From the NCBI RefSeq assembly GCF_964355755.1, contig NC_092676.1, positions 11,884,288 through 11,948,287 on the forward strand: DNA of 64,000 nucleotides. Direction: 5' to 3'. The stretch comes from Antedon mediterranea. Taxonomy: Eukaryota; Echinodermata; Crinoidea; Comatulida; Antedonidae. The notes beneath the pieces were generated by a model that saw only the letters and a program-made list of their open reading frames with translations, did not search any database and was not told the DNA's origin. Below, in pieces: positions 53,262 to 62,773 of the stretch; the first letter of the stretch is position 1, and the number at the start of each line of letters is the position of its first letter. The position numbers and the translations under genes are program-made.

Positions 53262-54968
53262 CTCGCTGATGTATCTATCTCTGTCTCGCTGATCTATCTC
53301 TTTCTCGTTGATCTATCTCTCTCTCTCGCGCTGATGTATCTCTGTCTCTCGCTGATCTATCTCTGTCTCTCGCTGATCTATCTCACTCTCGCCGATCTAT
53401 CTCTCTCTCTCGCCGATCTATCTCTGTCTCGCTGATCTATCTCTCTGTCTCGCTGATGTATCTCTCTCTCTCTCTCGCTTATCTATCTCTCTCTCGCTGA
53501 CGTATCTCTATCTCTCGCTGATGTATCTCTATCTCGATGATCTATCTCCCTCTCGCTGATCTATCTCTTTCTCACTGATCTATCTCTCTCTCGCTGATCT
53601 ATCTCTCTCTCTCGCTGATCTATCTCTCTCTCGCTGATCTATCTCTCTCTCGCTGATCTATCTCTCTCTCGCTGATCTATCTCTCTCTCGCTGATCTATC
53701 TCCCTCTCGCTGATCTATCTCTCTCTCTCGTTGATCTATCTCTCTCTCCCCGATGTATCTCTCTCTCTCGCTGATCTATCTCCCTCTCGCTGAGCTATCT
53801 CTCTCTCGCGGATCTATCTCCCTCTCGCTGATCTATTTCTCGCTCGCTGATCTATCTCTCGCTCGCTGATCTATCTCTCTCTCTCGCTGATCTATCTCTC
53901 TCTTGCTGATCTATCTATCTCTCTCGCAGATCTATCTCTCTCGCTGATCTATCTCTCTCTCGCTTATCTATCTCTCTCTCTCGCTGATCTATCTCTCTCT
54001 CGCTGATCTATCTCTCTCTCGCTGATCTATCTCTCTCTCGCTGATCTATCTCTCTCTCGCTGATCTATCTCTCTCTCTCGCTGATCTATCTCTCTCTCGC
54101 TGATCTATCTCTCTCTCGCTGATGTATCTATCTCTGTCTCGCTGATCTATCTCTTTCTCGCTGATCTATCTCTCTCTCTCGCGCTGATGTATCTCTGTCT
54201 CTCGCTGATCTATCTCTGTCTCTCGCTGATCTATCTCACTCTCGCCGATCTATCTCTCTCTCTCGCCGATCTATCTCTGTCTCGCTGATCTATCTCTCTG
54301 TCTCGCTGATGTATCTCTCTCTCTCTCTCGCTTATCTATCTCTCTCTCGCTGACGTATCTCTATCTCTCGCTGATGTATCTCTATCTCGATGATCTATCT
54401 CCCTCTCGCTGATCTATCTCTCTCTCACTGATCTATCTCTCTCTCGCTGATCTATCTCTCTCTCTCGCTGATCTATCTCTCTCTCGCTGATCTATCTCTC
54501 TCTCGCTGATCTATCTCTCTCTCGCTGATCTATCTCTCTCTCGCTGATCTATCTCCCTCTCGCTGATCTATCTCTCTCTCTCGCTGATCTATCTCTCTCT
54601 CCCCGATGTATCTCTCTCTCTCGCTGATCTATCTCCCTCTCGCTGAGCTATCTCTCTCTCGCGGATCTATCTCCCTCTCGCTGATCTATTTCTCGCTCGC
54701 TGATCTATCTCTCGCTCGCTGATCTATCTCTCTCTCTCGCTGATCTATCTCTCTCTTGCTGATCTATCTATCTCTCTCGCAGATCTATCTCTCTCGCTGA
54801 TCTATCTCTCTCTCGCTTATCTATCTCTCTCTCTCGCTGATCTATCTCTCTCTCGCTGATCTATCTCTCTCTCGCTGATCTATCTCTCTCTCGCTGATCT
54901 ATCTCTCTCTCGCTGATCTATCTCTCTCTCGCTGACCTAACTCTCTTTCGCTGATCTATCTCTCTGTC
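53262..54968 (+). repeat. 853-bp tandem duplication within the minisatellite
   Basis: Two variants give the same 853-bp offset: GCTGAGCTATC at 53,789 and 54,642, and the unit GTATCTATCTCTGTCTCG at 53,271 and 54,124. The intervening order of rare units (CGCGGATC, CTATTTCTCGCTCG, CGCAGATC) is the same in both copies. Confidence 0.8.
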
Positions 54969-56656
54969 TCGCTGATGTATCTCTCTCTCTCTCTCGCTGA
55001 TCTATCTCTCTCTCCCCGATCTATCTCTCTCTCTCGCTGATCTATCTCTCTCTCTCTCTCTAGCTGATCTATCTCTCTCTCTCGCTGATGTATCTTTCTC
55101 TCTCTCGCTGATGTATGTCTCTCTCGCTGATGTATCTCTCTCTCTCTCTCTCTCTCGCTGATCTATCTCTCTCTCGCTGATCTATCTCTCTCTTGCTGAT
55201 CTATCTCTCTCTCGCTGATCTATCTCTCTCTCGCTGATCTATCTCTCTCTCTCTCGCTGATCTATCTCTCTCTCTCTCTCGCTGATATATCTCTCTCTCT
55301 CGCTGATGTATCTCTCTCTCGCGCTGATGTATCTCTCTCTCGCTGATATATCTCTCTCTCGCTGATCTATCTCTCTCTCTCGCTGATCTATCTCTCTCTC
55401 GCTGATCTATATCTCTCTCGCTGATCTATCTCTCTCTCGCTGATCTATCTCTCTCTCGCTGATCTATCTCTGTCTCGCTGATCTATCTCTCTGTCTCGCT
55501 GATGTATCTCTCTCTCGCTGATCTATCTCTCTGTCTCGCTGATGTATCTATCTCTGTCTCGCTGATCTATCTCTTTCTCGCTGTTCTATCTCTCTCTCTC
55601 TCGCTGATATATCTCTGTCTCTCGCTGATCTATCTCTGTCTCTCGCTGATGTATCTCTCTCTCTCGCTGATCTATCTCCCTCTCGCTGATCTATCTCCCT
55701 CTCGCTGATCTATCTCCCTCTCGCTGATCTATTTCTCGCTCGCTGATCTATCTCTCGCTCGCTGATCTATCTATCTCTCGCTGATCTATCTCTCTCTCGC
55801 TGATCTATCTCTCTCTCGCTGATCTATCTCTCTCTCGCTGATCTATCTCTCTCTCGCTGATCTATCTCTCTCTCGCTGATCTATCTCTCTCTCGCTGATC
55901 TATCTCTCTCTCGCTGATCTATCTCTCTCTCGCTGATGTATCTCTCTCTCGCTGATCTATCTCTCTCTCTCTCGCTGATGTATCTCTCTCTCGCTGATGT
56001 ATCTCTCTCTCTCGCTGATGTATCTCTCTCTCGCTGATGAATCTCTCTCTCGCTGATCTATCTCTCTCTCGCTGATCTATCTCTGTCTCGCTGATCTATC
56101 TCTCTGTCTCGCTGATGTATCTCTCTTTCTCGCTGATCTATCTCTCTGTCTCGCTGATGTATCTCTCTCTCTCGCTGATGTATCTCTCTCGCTGATCCAT
56201 CTCTCTCTCGCTGATCCATCTCTCTCTCGCTGATCCATCTCTCTCTCGCTGATCCATCTCTCTCTCGCTGATCCATATCTCTCTCGCTGATCTATCTCTC
56301 TCTCTCGCTGATCTATCTCTCTCTCGCTAATCTATCTCTCTCGCTGATCTATCTCTCTCTCGTTGATTTATCGCTCTCTCGCTGATCTATCTCTCTCTCT
56401 CGCTGATCTATCTCTCTCTCTCGCTGATCTATCTCTCTCTCGCTGATCTATCTCTCTCTCGCTGATCTATCTCTCTCTCGCTGATATATCTCTCTCTCGC
56501 TGATATATCTCTCTCGCTGATATATCTCTCTCTCGCTGATATATCTCTCTGTCGCTGATCTATCTCTCTCTCGCTGATCTATCTCTCTCTCGCTGATCTA
56601 TCTCTCTCTCTCGCTGATCTATCTCTCTCTCTCGCTGATCTATCTCTCTCTCGCTG

Positions 56657-57368
56657 CCCAGGAAGCAAGCCCATATGGTACCCATATTGTACCCATATTC
56701 CTTTTCATATGGGTGGCATATGGGCTTGCCCAGTAGGGCCCCAGCGGATTCTGCACCCAAGCCCCACATGGGCGTCATATGGGTTAGCCCATATCATCCC
56801 ATGTAAATCCCATATGGTACCCATATTTGTTTGCCAATTAGGGCCCCATACGGGTTATCCCATATTGTACCCATATTCCTTTTCATATGGGTGGCATATG
56901 GGCTTGCCCAGTAGGGCCCCAGCGGATTCTGCACCCAAGCCCCACATGGGCGTCATATGGGTTAGCCCATATCATCCCATGTAAATCCCATATGGTACCC
57001 ATATTTGTTTGCCAATTAGGGCCCCATACGGGTTATCCCACATGGGACCCATATACAAATCTCATATGGGCGGCATATGAGCTTGCCCAGTAGGGCCCCA
57101 GCGGATTCTGCACCCAAGCCCCACATGGGCGTCATATGGGTTAGCCCATATCATCCCATGTAAATCCCATATGGTACCCATATTGGTTTGCCAATTAGGG
57201 CCCCATACGAGTTATCCCACATTGGACCTATATACAAATCTTATATGGGCGGCATATGGACTTGCCCAGTAGGGCCCCAGCAGATTCTGCACCCAAGCCC
57301 CACATGGGCGTCATATGGGTTAGCCCATATCATTCCATGTAAATCCCACATGATACCCATATAATTAT
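56657..57368. repeat. satellite of 178-179-bp units with CCCATATGGG palindromes
   Basis: Four units begin (at ATGGG) at 56,709, 56,887, 57,066 and 57,245, spaced 178, 179 and 179 bp. Each carries GGCTTGCCCAGTAGGGCCCC, AGCCCCACATGGGCGTCATA and ATCCCATGTAAATCCCATAT. Within a unit, short CATATGGG/CCCATATG motifs recur and make many small inverted repeats. It abuts the minisatellite at CGCTGCCCAGG. Open frames here just translate the repeat. Confidence 0.9.
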
Positions 57369-57660
57369 GCTTGCTCATTTGGGCAACATATGAGTTTGCC
57401 CATTAGGGCGGCATATGGATTGTCCCACATTGGGCCCATATGTAAATCTCATATGGTACCCATGCTTGCTCATATGGGCAACATATGAGTTTGCCCATTA
57501 GGGCTGCATAAGGATTGTCCCACATGGGGCCCATATGTAAATCTCATATGGTACCCATATATGCTTGCTCATATGAGCAGCATATGGGTTTTCCCATTGG
57601 GGTTGCATATGGATTGTTCCTCATGGGGTCCATATGTAAATCCCATATGGTACCCATTAA
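57369..57660. repeat. related satellite subfamily of about 98-bp units (3 copies)
   Basis: CTTGCTCAT recurs near 57,369, 57,465 and 57,564, each followed by TTGCCCATTAGGG-like, GGATTGT and GGGCCCATATGTAAAT blocks. It shares the CATATGGTACCCAT motif with the 178-bp units but is shorter and more diverged, so it looks like an older edge of the same satellite. Confidence 0.8.
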
Positions 57661-57758
57661 TTGCTGATATGGACAGCAGTTCCAAAATGGTAGTTAATCG
57701 AGATCACAAAAAGTAATTTAAAGTTGCCGTATTTAAGTTTCAACACTCTAGATGCTCC

Positions 57759-57764
57759 TTTATT
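57759..57764 (-). promoter_or_regulatory. candidate polyadenylation signal AATAAA
   Basis: TTTATT on the plus strand reads AATAAA on the minus strand, 290 nt beyond the stop codon of the DUF4806 gene. It is a plausible end of that transcript. The sequence between 57,661 and the stop is AT-rich and otherwise featureless. Confidence 0.4.
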
Positions 57765-58053
57765 TGGACTTGGATATTACTAAAAAAAAACAATACATTA
57801 CAAATTTAAAATAGCATATACAGTATAAATATTGATCATACAGTCGAAACACGACACACAAGCCGAAACTAAATATATTAGTCCAGTTAAAATTTTTAAA
57901 AATTCATCTTCCAAAATATATTTTTATAAAAGTTTCCTTCTTAGTGAGAAAATGTTGGGTGAGAAAACGTTTTTTTAAAAATAAAATATAAAAGTTTTAG
58001 TATTTTGGTTATGTCATGTTCCATTAAACAAATGAGCAAAGAAATGGGACCAA

Positions 58054-60863
58054 CTATATTATAAAACAGTTAAAAACTGCTGTACATAAATACAGTTTTT
58101 TATGGTGTAGTAGGCAATATGTTAGTTCTTGCCTTTCTCCGCCCTCCTTATCCCTTGCATTGTACAAAAAAGACTTTATATTGTCTTTTATTTCCTCCCG
58201 TGTGGCATCCTTCGTACTTGGATTTCTTCGAACAGCTCCTAAAAGAAAAAACAAAACAAAAACAAGACAATTATTATATGATAAATGTTTTTGATTTGAT
58301 GTAGTGTAAAAGTATGGATGGTGGTGATATAATGACATAACATGACATAATTATAGTCTGTATGTTTATGTAATCCGATTTAGCACACAGACAACAGGTT
58401 CAATTCAAGTATGAAACTTTATTGCTACTATGTACTCTATAAAAGAGTTGTACCTATCCTATATTGAAGTGTTTACTAGTCCAATGTCATGTCATTCCGA
58501 ATCTGTCCTTATGAATAGATAGAGTTGACTATATACAATAAATTGGGATAGTAATGAGTACACAGGGGACTTGAAAGGAACCAATGCTACAAACTAGTCA
58601 ATCAATTATAGGTCTATACAGACAGGAGAAGGTCTATGTATAAATGACACTAATCACTTACCAAGTATTACTTTCAACAACTTTAGGTTTCCAAATTCCA
58701 GTTTTCCTTTTGCTCCAGTCCAATTATATTGGCGGGCTACAAACGGTGATAGTAGGTTTTTCAAAACATTGTTTGTTGTAGTTTTAAAGTCCTTACCGCC
58801 AATTAAACCAAGCTTTAAAACCTGAAATCATGATTGGCATACATTGTTAATGATACAATAATGTATAAACTTAATACATAAAAATGTTTATCATGGTAGG
58901 CTTACACATCATAATAGTCTTTGGACTCACATTAATTAAGTTTCTAATAATTTAAAAGTTATATAATTTCTGAAAACATGTATCGGGTCCTATCGTCAGA
59001 ACCAATTGGTGCAAATTTGGTTAAAACTTCCATGATAATCAAAAGTTTAATATGTTTTTACTTTTAAACTCACCAATTGTTTGCACATAGATGCATCAAG
59101 AGAAGCTTCAGTTTCCATCAAACTCTCTACTGAACGAATGGGAAACTCCACAGGTAATTCCTCAAGCTCTGGAACAGTAGTTTGGATCCCAGAAACGTCT
59201 AATTCCGTCAACAAAAATGTATTATGCTCTACCTTCCTTCTAAGTTCATCAATGTTTTCCTTAATCTCACTTAGAAGACAAATCACAGTTCTTTCAAACG
59301 CTGAAAAAATATATTACAGTATATAAATATATCGAAAAAAATAATTTTAATTGTGTACAAATAAATCATTACTTTCACAGATTAATGCATTTATTTTTTC
59401 ATTTATTGTTATTTATGATTGTTGATTGTTCTAGCAGAAAGAGCTTTTCAATTTCAAGAATACTAGTACCAGGGGCGTAGAGTGGTTCCAATTTGAGAGG
59501 GTGCTAACATTGTTAATTGGACCGGAAATGGCCTTTGTCGTGTGAGCCGTGCTAGGCACAGGCACACCTTTTTGTCTTTTGGGGGGGGGGTGAGTCCGCA
59601 CCCTCCGCTCCCGAGTACCATGTTTAAAACATTCGAATAAACATATCGTCAACTATATAAAAAAAATGAATGTTTTAAATAAATCATCCCTAAATAAATG
59701 AAATAATACCTTTGTTAGGAGTACTACTTGTACTAGGACGTGAAATAGGAGACATTAATGTTCTTTCTGTTAAATCTTTTCTATTCTGAGGAGTTTGAGT
59801 TAATGGGAGTTGAGGTAATTGTGGTTGAGGCAAGTTTCCTCTTGCACCATTTGTTGTTAGTCTTCTTTCTAAATCTGATTTTTAAAAATACACATAATTT
59901 ATGAATTAGGTTACGGTTAAACATTTATTTTGAGCAAAACTTATACACTGTTTTAAATAAAAGTTATGAATATAAAAAATATCCTTAATAAATAAAATAT
60001 ATAAAATAAATAAATAATAAACATACCCTTGTTGGAAGCACTTGTAGTTGGTCTTAAAATACTGTTTGTTTTCTTAGCGCTTTTCACTGGAGGTCCAGAC
60101 ATTGGGGGTAGAGGCAGGCTTTTTTTTTCTCTTGTTGGTGGGCTATCAGAATCATCACTCTCATAACGAAGTGGCCGTCTGTAATAAATATAGGATGCTA
60201 ACAATATTCTTAATTGCTTTCTTTGGCACTGGAATTCATACACCCAAGATTAATACCCAAAAGTAAAAAGGGGGAATTTCAACAGAACGTTTGCAATTTA
60301 AAAAAAAACTACAATGCATGTGCAGTAATAATAAGATAATTTTACGTTCGAATAATATAAATTATATACCACTTTTTTTGTTAATTGGCTTTTATCAATT
60401 TCTTGAAATTTAAATATAAACATTATATAATTTAAATATAAAAACACAGGAAGATGGGTATAAATTATTTATTTCATTTACTTCTTCTTTCTCTGAGGAT
60501 GACTGTCTTCTTCTTCAGCCGACTCTAGATTTGAAGTGTCTTCTGCATCTTTAGTTTTCTTCCAAGCTGTTTTGTAATCATCTGCATAATAAATATCGTA
60601 CTCATTATCAATATTAATGTTGGTACAGCAACGCAAATTTTATTGTTTAAATATATATTTAGTACCTACCAGTTTCATACAGTATTTTTATAGCATAAGT
60701 CGCCCAATTATTTTCCGGTGATTGTTTGTTTTTAACTGCCTGAATTATTCGATGGTTCAATTGGTGGCCACACGGCAGTATCACCTTCAACCCAGCAGCT
60801 CGGAACGACTGCCACTTGATTTTTTCAATGTAATTGACGACTTTATATTGTTTCTCTTGGTCC
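58054..60863 (-). CDS. DUF4806-domain protein, seven visible exons, N-terminus missing
   Basis: Exons on the minus strand are 60863-60670, 60581-60482, 60178-60027, 59874-59710, 59300-59074, 58821-58662 and 58238-58054. All junctions have GT and AG ends, and the phases (1, 2, 1, 1, 0, 1) join in one frame to a TAG at 58056-58054, giving about 393 codons. The first visible exon starts DQEKQYKVVNYIEK. The middle exons are Pro/Ser/Thr-rich linker (SDDSDSPPTREKK, LPQPQLPQLPLTQ). The C-terminal half holds a helical stretch (EIKENIDELRRKVEHNTFLL) and then the DUF4806 core: VEFPIRSVESL, LGLIGGKDFK, ARQYNWTGAKGK, LEFGNLKLLKV, GAVRRNP and DATREEIKDNI. The function of this family is unknown to me. No start exon is seen; a PLE insertion begins 20 bp upstream. 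The first visible exon has signs of frameshifts, so the gene may be damaged. Weaker points are the exact ends of the first exon and whether the upstream part survives outside the window. Confidence 0.72.
60670..60863 (-). other. most N-terminal visible exon of the DUF4806 gene, with two apparent compensating frameshifts
   Basis: The spliced frame reads QYKVVNYIEK, then KIKWQSFRAAGLK and so on, and ends ENNWATYAIKILYET. The family-like peptide VAVVPSCWVEG and TAVWPPIEPSNN lies in the +1 frame between these parts. One base appears lost in the A-run near 60,820-60,825, and the frame is restored near 60,735-60,750. Either this exon is mutated or the sequence has two small errors, the first in a homopolymer. 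Confidence 0.6.
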
Positions 60864-61018
60864 CTGCATTACATAAAAGAGAATATGATAAACAGGATAT
60901 TAATCAATCAATTACGGATGGTCTGATAGGGCAACATTTAATGGATTTGAAATATATATATATATATATAAAAAAAAATCAAGATCAAATAAGTTAAAAC
61001 TGCCTCAATATAGATTTA

Positions 61019-61061
61019 TTTTAACGACATGTTTCGGGCATAGCCCATCATCAGGTGAAAA
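61019..61061 (-). ncRNA. hammerhead ribozyme (type I, minimal), inverted arm copy
   Basis: Minus strand: stem I 5' part TTTTCAC, core CTGATGA, stem II GGGC-TAT-GCCC, core GAAA, a very short stem III (AC..GT), cleavage triplet GTC, and stem I 3' part GTTAAAA. An extra T sits between the core and stem II, and stem I has one C-T mismatch. The core and the position in the 3' tail fit the hammerheads described in PLEs. Predicted cleavage is after 61,026 on the minus strand. Confidence 0.75.
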
Positions 61062-61282
61062 GAATTGTAACAAAGGATAACATATATAAGTCACAAAATT
61101 ACATAATAAAACAAATCAGCCAATCAAAGATGTTAACAAACAAAAGGCATAGTTATAAAGGCACGCCTCCAAAAGCTATGGTGTACAAAGCAGGAATGGT
61201 TGCTTATAAAGCAGGAAATTTAAAACAAAGACAAAAGCTTCAAGTGTAAATAATTGTTAATATGTGAATGTCTCTGGCAAAA

Positions 61283-61552
61283 TTAATGTTTAAAGGATCT
61301 AAATTGTACATTTATGCCGGTAGGGGCAAGAGTGCCAAGCTTTACAATTATTCTTTCTTCTATAATTCTACGAGATGTCTCAGAACCATTACATACTTTA
61401 ACACCAGAAATAGTAATATCTGAAAGGGAATGCTCATTATTACAAAAATGGGTGGCTACAGGTAATCCGGGAGTCTTTAGTTTAATAGACCTTAAATGTT
61501 CTACAAACCTATCACCTAACCTGCGTTTAGTTTCACCAATATAAAGCATATT
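61283..61552 (-). pseudogene. PLE GIY-YIG endonuclease fragment in the inverted left arm
   Basis: The minus strand encodes NMLYIGETKRRLGDRFVEHL, then ATHFCNNEHSLSD and RIIEERIIVKLGT to a stop. It is nearly identical to the plus-strand copy at 62,052-62,318 (K in place of T in ETKRRL). It has the Y-x-G core, the arginine before EH, the glutamate in EERI and the final asparagine in GIN. The open frame continues upstream to 61,714, but there it reads the antisense of the spacer, so the full 143-codon frame is a chimera. Confidence 0.75.
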
Positions 61553-62318
61553 TCTTATCAAAGCATCTGAGATGATCGATTTTTTCAATGCACGCGAATA
61601 TCCATCTGACATTACTGTGAAATCTCTAAGAAAAGTTTGCCAGTTAACGCACGAGGACACATTACAACCTACACATAATACAAATGCTTGTGACCGCATA
61701 CCTCTAGTCCTCACGTATCATCCTATGAATAAGAAGGTTATTAACATTGTCCGCGCGCAATAACTTTTCAATTTTGACTGAAGATAAATCCGCTACAAAA
61801 GATATTTTTCAAGAACCACCCATGATAGCTTACAGACGTGATCAAAGCATTAAAGACACTTTAGTTAAATCTAAATTACAAAACAAAGGTAATGAATCAA
61901 CTGGAACATTCAAATGTAATAGAAATAGATGTTCGACATGTAATTACGTTTCATGTTCAAACCAAATAGTAGGACCTTCTGGTAATTATGTTATCGTATT
62001 ACGTGCACCACTAGAAATCTAGTTTATTGTATTTCGTGTACTAAATGTAATATGCTTTATATTGGTGAAACTACACGCAGGTTAGGTGATAGGTTTGTAG
62101 AACATTTAAGGTCTATTAAACTAAAGACTCCCGGATTACCTGTAGCCACCCATTTTTGTAATAATGAGCATTCCCTTTCAGATATTACTATTTCTGGTGT
62201 TAAAGTATGTAATGGTTCTGAGACATCTCGTAGAATTATAGAAGAAAGAATAATTGTAAAGCTTGGCACTCTTGCCCCTACCGGCATAAATGTACAATTT
62301 AGATCCTTTAAACATTAA
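61553..62318 (+). pseudogene. PLE C-terminal linker and GIY-YIG endonuclease, 5'-truncated, two frameshifts
   Basis: Plus-strand reading gives FFNAREYPSD, DRIPLVLTYHPMNKK, a frameshift near 61,750-61,760, then FSILTEDKSATKDIFQEPPM, GTFKCNRNRCSTCNYVSC, a second frameshift near 61,990-61,998, then LVYCISCTKCNMLYIGETTR and on to a stop at 62,318. This order (linker, CxxxxCxxC-type cysteine motif, CxxC, GIY-YIG) is that of Penelope-like polyproteins. The whole reverse transcriptase part is missing. The two frameshifts and the truncation make it a dead copy, though motifs are well kept, so decay is recent. Confidence 0.8.
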
Positions 62319-62539
62319 TTTTGCAAGAGACATTCACATATTAACAATTATTTACACTTGAAGCTTTTGTCTTTGTTTTAAATTTCCTGCTTTATAAGCA
62401 ACCATTCCTGCTTTGTACACCATAGCTTTTAGAGGCGTGCCTTTATAACTATGCCTTTTGTTTGTTAACATCTTTGATTGGCTGATTTGTTTTATTATGT
62501 AATTTTGTGACTTATATATGTTATCCTTTGTTACAATTC

Positions 62540-62582
62540 TTTTCACCTGATGATGGGCTATGCCCGAAACATGTCGTTAAAA
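62540..62582 (+). ncRNA. hammerhead ribozyme (type I, minimal), direct arm copy
   Basis: It has the same 43-nt layout as the inverted copy: CTGATGA at 62,547-62,553, stem II GGGC/GCCC at 62,555-62,565, GAAA at 62,566-62,569, and GTC at 62,573-62,575 with cleavage predicted after 62,575. It lies 222 nt past the stop of the endonuclease frame, in the PLE 3' region. All core bases are intact in both copies. Confidence 0.78.
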
Positions 62583-62656
62583 TAAATCTATATTGAGGCA
62601 GTTTTAACTTATTTGATCTTGATTTTTTTTCTATATCCTGCCTATGCAGCTCTTTG

Positions 62657-62659
<3 letters not shown>

Positions 62660-62690
<31 letters not shown>
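62660..62690. repeat. (TA)n microsatellite in the right PLE arm
   Basis: About 15 TA units. Related (TA)n runs lie at about 60,953-60,970, 62,752-62,773, 62,961-62,974, 63,687-63,699 and at the window end. They repeatedly mark junctions between repeat modules. Confidence 0.8.
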
Positions 62691-62773
62691 CAAATCCATT
62701 AAATGTTGCCATATCAGACCATCCGTAATTGATTGATTAATATCCTGTTTATCATATATATATATATATATAT

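Larger units (their letters stand above)
6366..56656 (+). repeat. 50.3-kb pyrimidine-rich minisatellite, core CTGATCTATCTCTCTCTCG
   Basis: About 2,500 head-to-tail units of 19, 21 or 23 bp (some longer) run without interruption and in one orientation. Each unit has an anchor GCTGATCTA or GCTGATGTA and a variable (TC)n tract. Two main unit classes, CTGATC and CTGATG, occur in blocks. Rarer variants (CTATCCCCCTCTCG, CTATTTCTCGCTCG, CTCCCGCTGATG, GCGCTGATG, GATCGAACTC) recur as ordered sets and mark higher-order repeats. Each unit carries one CpG (TCGCTG). The opposite strand is purine-rich (GAGAGATAGATCAGC). Both ends are abrupt. Reading frames inside it are by-products of the repeat. Confidence 0.97.
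60883..62757. mobile_element. Penelope-like element rearranged as a large inverted repeat
   Basis: 60,883-61,552 and 62,049-62,757 are inverted copies, about 670 and 709 bp, separated by a 496-bp spacer. Shared landmarks from the inside out are the GIY-YIG coding, AAAGCTATGGTGTACAAAGC, the hammerhead motif, an AT repeat, and a 68-bp outer segment containing AATCAATCAATTACGGATGG. The right arm has extra sequence (CTGCCTATGCAGCTCTTTG) and a longer (TA)n run. The spacer carries upstream PLE coding in the plus orientation, so the right arm is colinear with it and the left arm is the inverted piece. Inverted or duplicated ends are known for PLEs. Confidence 0.85.

Noticed and set aside
7551-55708. 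Many open frames in the array, reading SLADLSLSLADVSLS, SLSLIYLSLSLIYL or (minus) RERDRSARER
   Set aside because: They are translations of the 19-23-bp repeat. Frames open and close with unit length, appear on both strands, and show no codon bias or start context.
6366-56656. Regular short repeats suggestive of a CRISPR array
   Set aside because: There are no unique spacers between repeats, unit length varies, and the context is eukaryotic.
56560-57093. Open frames with MGGIWACPVGPQ-type repeats
   Set aside because: They arise from the 178-bp satellite; the peptide repeats only because the DNA does.
59465-59630. Possible hAT-type terminal sequence (CCAGGGGCGTAGAG) in a DUF4806 intron
   Set aside because: A similar motif begins some hAT elements, but no matching inverted end or target duplication is visible nearby.
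61314-61544. Plus-strand frame 61,314-61,544 and its mirror 62,057-62,287
   Set aside because: Antisense shadows of the GIY-YIG coding in the two arms.
61283-61714. 143-codon minus-strand frame as an intact PLE gene
   Set aside because: Only the part from 61,552 down is endonuclease. The rest is the antisense of plus-strand PLE coding in the spacer, so the frame is a chimera made by the inversion.
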